From Zeus faber (lineage: Eukaryota > Chordata > Actinopteri > Zeiformes > Zeidae), in assembly GCA_960531495.1 (NCBI GenBank), contig OY482848.1:19992397-20056396 (forward strand): a DNA stretch of 64,000 nucleotides. Reading direction: 5' to 3'. Below, piece after piece: positions 58,090-64,000 of the stretch (the stretch's first letter is position 1; every line of letters begins with the position of its first letter). The translations under genes and the position numbers were made by a program. The notes under the pieces were generated by a model. That model made no database searches, had not been told where the DNA came from, and was given only the letters and a program-made list of their open reading frames with translations.

Positions 58090-58450
58090 CGATGCCGCAA
58101 GCCTAAAATGCTACACGCCCCCGTCATAAGCTGACGTTAGCTTATGCTAAAATGCCACACGCCGTAACCCCCGTCATAGACTGACGTAAGCGTATGCTTA
58201 AATGCTTCACGCTATAATCTCGCCGTAAACTGACGTTATCTCACGCTTCAATGCTTCACGCCATCACCCCGTCACAGACTGACGATAGCCTACGCTTAGA
58301 TGCTACACGCCATAACCCCATCGTGAACTGACGTTGCCTTATGTTAAAGTACTACACGCCATTACCGCATCATGAACTGACGTTAGATTATGCTAAAATG
58401 CGACACGGCATAACGTCGTCGTAAGCTGACCTCGGTTTATGCTCAAAGCT
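58090..58450. repeat. 49-bp minisatellite with seven CTGACGT-type units
   Basis: CTGAC starts at 58131, 58181, 58230, 58279, 58328, 58377 and 58426, that is every 49-50 bp. Five of the seven read CTGACGT, one CTGACGA and one CTGACCT. Units also share TGCTACACGCCATAACCCCG and TTATGCTAAAATG. The array ends about 100 bp before the cldnd1 start codon. Confidence 0.93.
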
Positions 58451-58549
58451 CAGGTTAACTAGGGCAAGTGAAAAGAGTCATTCCTCCTCCGATTCTTTTT
58501 TTTGATCCGTGCCTTCTCCTCACAAAAAGAAGCCCCCTCCAGCCCAGTC

Positions 58550-62787
<4,238 letters not shown>

Positions 62788-63602
62788 AAGAGACTGTTCT
62801 CAGAGGCGGCTGGTCGATAGACTTTGCTTTTAGGTTTCTGTTAAAACGAGAGCGTTATTTTTAAGTAACTGAGGCTGCTTTATAGGTACTAAAGCTTTTT
62901 TTTTTATTTTAATTTTTTCATCTTGATGGTTATTTCGCTAAGCAATGCTCTGTTTAATCTGTGTTATGGGTGCTTCCAGTCCAGGAAAACATGAAGTCAA
63001 ACAGACCCTCCCCCATGTTGGATGTAGGGGGTGGGACTCGTTTCCTACAAACAGCTGATTTTAGGTGGTGATGTCTACACTTCCTTTACTTCACAAGATT
63101 TTATGGATTTAAATTTGTGTCCTTACCAGCACATATCACGTAAATGGCCTTTTGTGATGTTGCCATTACCCACTCACCATATTGACCTTATTCACTTTTG
63201 GTTTAAAACAGATGTAAATTCACATTGGCACTTGCCAAGTGAAATGACATGCCATTGCATGAATTTATCGCAAATGTGTTGTTTTGTTTAATTATATTGT
63301 CATTTCAACTGCCTTTGCTTTGCATGCGTCTACACCGCCTCTCTTGTCATGCATGTTCTTATTTGTGATATTTTTTTACATATTTTGTGTGATTTAACTG
63401 GATGCCATTCACTGAGGTTAACCACTCCTTTATCATTTTTTTCACGTTATTTGTGAGGTACAGTGGCTCCAGAAGACCTGTGGTATCGTTTTTTTTTGTT
63501 TTTTTTTTTTTTTTGTTTTTTTCACTTCATTAACTTGAGTGAGATTTTTGCACTCCCAACCTTAATTGACTGCCACTGTGTATTTTCCCAACCTAAAGGG
63601 TA

Positions 63603-63608
63603 AATAAA
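63603..63608 (+). promoter_or_regulatory. Polyadenylation signal AATAAA (cldnd1)
   Basis: TAAATAAAGTTTTC lies 816 nt after the stop, in a T-rich 3' untranslated region. Sequence from there to 64000 shows no gene. Confidence 0.6.
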
Positions 63609-64000
63609 GTTTTCAGGAGAGGTGAGGAAACTGTTTTAAAGTAGGTTTTGTGTTATGTCACATTAATTGGTCAGTCCTGAAAATATTCACTTTTGTTTCG
63701 TTTGTGGAAATTAAAGGAGCTGGTATGAAAATGTATTTGTTAAAGATCACTGTGTTTCAAGTGAATACCTCACAAACTCATATTAAGGAGGTTTGGCCGT
63801 GCATGTCAGGATTTGTTAATAAAACGTAAACTCCCAATTTTAAAAACCCAATAGTAAAGCTGCTCTGTCCACATTCGGGCGGATAGTGGAGGCGCTCTAT
63901 GACGATACGTCCGTCCTCATTCCGAATGAATGAGGGCCTGTTCCTCCATCAGATACTGCGCTTACAGTACAGATGATTTGATTGTCTGACTGGAGTGGGC

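Overview
The window is vertebrate, almost certainly teleost, nuclear DNA. Coding sequence is split by GT-AG and a few GC-AG introns. Five multi-exon genes and one tRNA gene are recognisable. The rest is mostly fish-type repeats: Tc1/mariner, hAT, L2-like LINEs, Ty3/Gypsy, endogenous retrovirus, tRNA-derived SINEs and MITEs. The species cannot be named from the sequence.

Layout. 1-15274 (+): the 3' part of a very large mucin-like gene. One uninterrupted exon of at least 12.9 kb encodes a Thr-rich heptad repeat (consensus GPTTTTA). Four short exons follow, giving a SEA domain and a hydrophobic C-terminus. 16.0-26.5 kb: repeats only, including a solo LTR, a gutted endogenous retrovirus, an interstitial telomeric tract and a broken LINE. 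27.27-28.7 kb (+): a compact gene with its own TATA box, a signal-peptide exon and one long exon encoding about 33 Ala-Ala-Ala-Thr-Thr-type repeats plus a hydrophobic tail. It is not readable as a simple ATG-started ORF because the ATG lies in a separate 52-nt coding exon. 31.85-33.84 kb: a segmental duplicate carrying the last exon of ccdc86, interrupted by a hAT element. 34.4-37.85 kb (-): a clade B serpin resembling leukocyte elastase inhibitor. 38.4-40.4 kb: a hAT transposase relic. 40.54 kb: tRNA-Leu(AAG). 41.2-43.7 kb (-): ccdc86. 44.8-52.1 kb (+): glb1 (lysosomal beta-galactosidase, 16 exons), head-to-head with ccdc86. 52.7-57.1 kb: repeats plus two short fragments that look like decayed glb1 exons. 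57.8-63.6 kb (+): cldnd1, with a CRE-bearing CpG-rich region and a 49-bp minisatellite upstream, and a solo LTR and a Tc1 element in intron 3.

The genes are unrelated in function and do not form an operon-like system. The two most unusual items are the mucin-like genes. Both encode long, Thr-dense, probably heavily O-glycosylated ectodomains ending in a short hydrophobic C-terminus. Exon boundaries for all genes were read by eye from splice consensus and reading-frame continuity; no alignment or expression data were available.
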